NCBI GenBank assembly: GCA_009746045.1
Contig: RPFO01000436.1
Coordinates: forward strand, 1,822,851-1,874,632
Length of the DNA stretch: 51,782 nt
DNA from: Mesostigma viride
Taxonomy: Eukaryota; Streptophyta; Mesostigmatophyceae; Mesostigmatales; Mesostigmataceae
Reading direction: 5' to 3'
The notes below the pieces were generated by a model. The model saw only the letters and a program-made list of their open reading frames with translations, was not told the DNA's origin and did no database searches. A program made the translations under genes and the position numbers. This document shows positions 49,736 through 51,782 of this stretch, one piece after another (positions within the stretch are counted from its first letter, which is position 1; each line of letters begins with the position of its first letter).

Positions 49736-50512
49736 ATAACTCCGTTGGGAGTACATGTAGCACATATCCCTGAGAAGGGGCATATGGCTTTTAATACATT
49801 CTGGGCTACTTCCTGCAAGGGTGGGAATGTAAGCTACCCTTGCTCTAGGTGCACCAGGGCACCTGCACCCTCATGATCTTCACACTATGCCCAGCTAAGG
49901 GGGAGTATGTCATGTGGGGGAAGATCATCATGGCTATACAAGAGCTGGGGCATGGCTTCTCTACAGAGAGCATCTCTCTGCGTGGCATAGCATGGCTAAA
50001 TTCTTAATGCGACATCCATGGGGGTCCCATTATAGGCAGGGCGTGGCTAAATTCTGAAGGCATCATCCATGGGGGCCATTATGGGCGCACATGCGCGTGG
50101 GCCACATGCTAGGCTAAGCCTGACTAATCTACACTACTGGTATATATTCCCTAGTCTGAGGTGGCAGGGGGGGCCTGCCAGCCTGGCTTGTGGTCAACGT
50201 GGACGACCGCCCCCCTCCAGTATACCGGCTTCCCCCTTGCGCTCTGCCGGAGCTGAAGGTAGGTTGGCCATAGCTCGCGTCGCCGCTGTTGCTGGGCCAG
50301 GGTCAAGTCGTCGTCCAGCGTGAAGCGAGCCTCCGAGAGCTTCTTGCGGCATTTAAGGAACGACAGCTTGTCCGCCATGTACTTAAAGGTGAGGAGCACG
50401 TGGGTGCCGGGCCAGCCTTCCCCCGCGCGCGGGGGAGGCGGACAGCCGACATGTCCAGCTCACCAGTGAGTAGCATGGGGGCAAAAATGTCGCGCTTAAA
50501 TGCCTCTGTAGT

Positions 50513-50513
<1 letters not shown>
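49731..50513 (-). mobile_element. Family E copy 7: ORF1 3' half, tail and (TAAT)n
   Basis: The minus strand runs from the last third of ORF1 through the stop at 50151 and the complete tail to ACTCCCAACGGAGT, TATGTTTC and (TAAT)n. It is the best-preserved tail in the window. Its 5' side is truncated at a (TAA)n tract at 50514. Confidence 0.85.
50151..50513 (-). pseudogene. ORF1 C-terminal fragment of family E copy 7
   Basis: The frame 50399-50151 encodes the RRM end and C-terminal domain (VLLTFKYMADKLSFLKCRKK, LTLAQQQRRRELWPTYLQLRQ, GKPVYWRGAVVHVD), differing from E1 at few positions. Upstream, residues corresponding to the FKRDIFAPMLLTGEL region are present in another frame, so at least one indel separates them. 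Truncated; it would be non-functional. Confidence 0.8.

Positions 50514-50547
<34 letters not shown>
50514..50547. repeat. (TAA)n microsatellite
   Basis: About 11 trinucleotide units between the truncated family E copy 7 and the leader of E8. Confidence 0.93.
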
Positions 50548-50554
50548 CCCTCTC

Positions 50555-50826
50555 GCGAAAATGATGCCGAGCTATGGCTGCCGAGAATGCTCATAACTTT
50601 CGACTCAGGCCATGAAATTTAGCCGGGTTTGTTGCATTCGACTCGTCTTTTGACGACGAACATGCTGGTATAATTTCCGGCAGCTATCGTCCCCGATTTC
50701 GTACGTTCTCGACCTCGGCCTGCCCAGCAGATATCGCTATTTTCGACTCGATATGGCGGCATTCTCTTCGTGAATAGCACGCCTGCGCCCCCCGCCCAGC
50801 ATTCGACATCTTCCCCGTAGCTATCA
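50555..50826 (+). promoter_or_regulatory. 5' leader of family E-related copy 8
   Basis: Shares blocks with the E1 leader in the same order: TGGCTG...GAG...CATAACTTTC, GAATTTAGCCG-like, GACTCGTCTTTTGACGACGAA (TTCGTCTTTCTAAGACGCA in E1), then ACATGCTGGTATAATTTCCG. The conserved inverted words around CGTC...GACG and the TATAAT-like block could be promoter or RNA-structure elements; function is inferred only from conservation. Confidence 0.6.
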
Positions 50827-51782
50827 GTGGAGACCGCTACGACACCTGCCGCCCGAGAAACCCGCTCGCTGGAAGACGTTCTTGCCGCAGCCAGCCCCCT
50901 CGTCGGCACCGCTCCCGCCGCTCCCAAGAAGCCGCGTACCACGGAAATCACTTCCATGGCCGCCGAGGCTACCCCCACGCCTGAAACCCCACCGCCCTCA
51001 CCGTCTGATTTAACCAAACATACCAGCCTCGGTCGCCTGCAACCGGCCGCCATTGCGGCAATTTTCACCATGCCGGTGGCCGACGTGCTGCAAATCCTCA
51101 AATCTCGATACGCCGCCGACGACATCATTCGCCACCCCAGCACCGGCGCAGCTGCGGATGACCCCTCCGCGGAGTGGCTGAAATGGGAAGACGATCAGCT
51201 ACGTACCTCCTGCCTCTTTACATGCTGCCCTGAACTCTGCAAACCGCTGGCGACCATCGCGGCCGCATCCGACACCTCGGCCGATGCCGACACCCCTGCC
51301 GGCGCAGCGGACTCCACTGAGCTGCAGGCGCTCACCTCTGAGCTCAAGTCTGTGCAAGGTGCGCTCAAGTCTTTGGCTGCTAACTCTGCTGTCACCCAAG
51401 CCACATTGCTGGAATTAAAGGCGGCCATGGCCACCTCCGGCCCCCCCCAAGCGGGTCACGTTCGCGGATGCGGCGGGGATCGAAGAACCTGGATGCCATA
51501 GTCGCGCCCAGGCGGCTAAGTCGGCTGCCACCGCAGTCGCGTCACAGTATGTGGCTCAGCTCCGCCAACGCAATATCATTCTCAAGAATGTGAAGGGCAA
51601 GCACATGACACCGCACAAGCACTTACCGAGGCCTTGCGGGGCCCCACGTTCTTGGGGTTGCTGCAGCTGTGCGATCACGTGACCATTGACAGGGCCATCC
51701 GCCTGCCAGGCCCAGCTGGCCTGGTCCTGGTCACCATGGCTACCGTGAACGACCAGAAACGGGTCATGGGCGCCCGTCGCCT
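50827..51782 (+). CDS. ORF1-like protein of copy 8 (runs off the window)
   Basis: The first frame, 50827-51501, opens with GTG-like context after the leader and has no ATG at its first codon, so the start is uncertain. It has a Pro/Thr-rich N-terminus, a globular part (LQPAAIAAIFTMPVADVLQIL) and a coiled-coil-like stretch ELQALTSELKSVQGALKSL near residues 165-200. The protein continues in another frame near 51440 (KRVTFADAAGIEEPG) and reaches an RRM-like segment (ATVNDQKRVMGARR) at the window end, preceded by VTIDRAIRLPGPAG. The domain order equals that of E1 ORF1 but the sequence is clearly different, so it is a sister family. At least one indel breaks it. Confidence 0.6.

Overview
This window is repeat-dominated nuclear DNA from a eukaryote. 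There are no bacterial operons, rRNA or recognisable tRNA genes, and I found no confidently intact host housekeeping gene. Nearly everything I can identify is a retrotransposon, a transposon or a satellite. Polyglutamine and CAG tracts, GC-rich LINE coding regions, long minisatellites and algal/plant-like element types suggest a microbial eukaryote, most likely a green alga; this is inference from style, not from a diagnostic gene.

Layout. 1-3.66 kb: an octamer satellite, a polyQ zinc-binding ORF on the minus strand, then a second octamer minisatellite. 3.84-5.37 kb: a decayed unrecognised gene. 5.4-5.8 kb: a CTG-rich tract containing a 42-bp palindrome. 5.95-13.98 kb: an apparently full-length minus-strand non-LTR retrotransposon (LINE-R) with PHD, RING-H2 and C2H2-type fingers, a reverse transcriptase and a restriction-like endonuclease. 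Its 5' end is an array of about 15.4 identical 170-bp monomers, and a 15-bp target-site duplication (TSD) brackets the whole unit, array included.

14.73-32.46 kb is a nested stack. A 5'-truncated copia-like element (A, plus strand) was split twice. LTR element B (minus strand, TSD GGTTG) sits between the A integrase and protease regions. Non-autonomous LTR element C (minus strand, TSD GAGGC, tRNA-iMet-type primer site) sits between the A protease and reverse transcriptase. C itself received two inverted copies (D1, D2) of a TTAA-flanked transposon of about 1.69 kb. Between the B gag and integrase regions there is a small satellite holding a 5'-truncated LINE with a 14-bp TSD. A and B share an unusual order, (Gag)-INT-PR-RT-RH, with a DTQ protease motif and an HGDD reverse transcriptase motif.

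34-51.8 kb is a graveyard of one retroelement family (E) that encodes an L1-ORF1-like protein followed directly by a conserved 3' tail, with no reverse transcriptase. Copies lie in both orientations and several end in (TAAT)n beside a small stem-loop. A decayed LINE reverse transcriptase (38.7-39.8 kb), simple repeats and long stretches without recognisable genes fill the rest. The window ends inside a related ORF1 gene. The system most worth following is the pair LINE-R (5' monomers, PHD/RING) and the A/B lineage (domain order, altered catalytic motifs).
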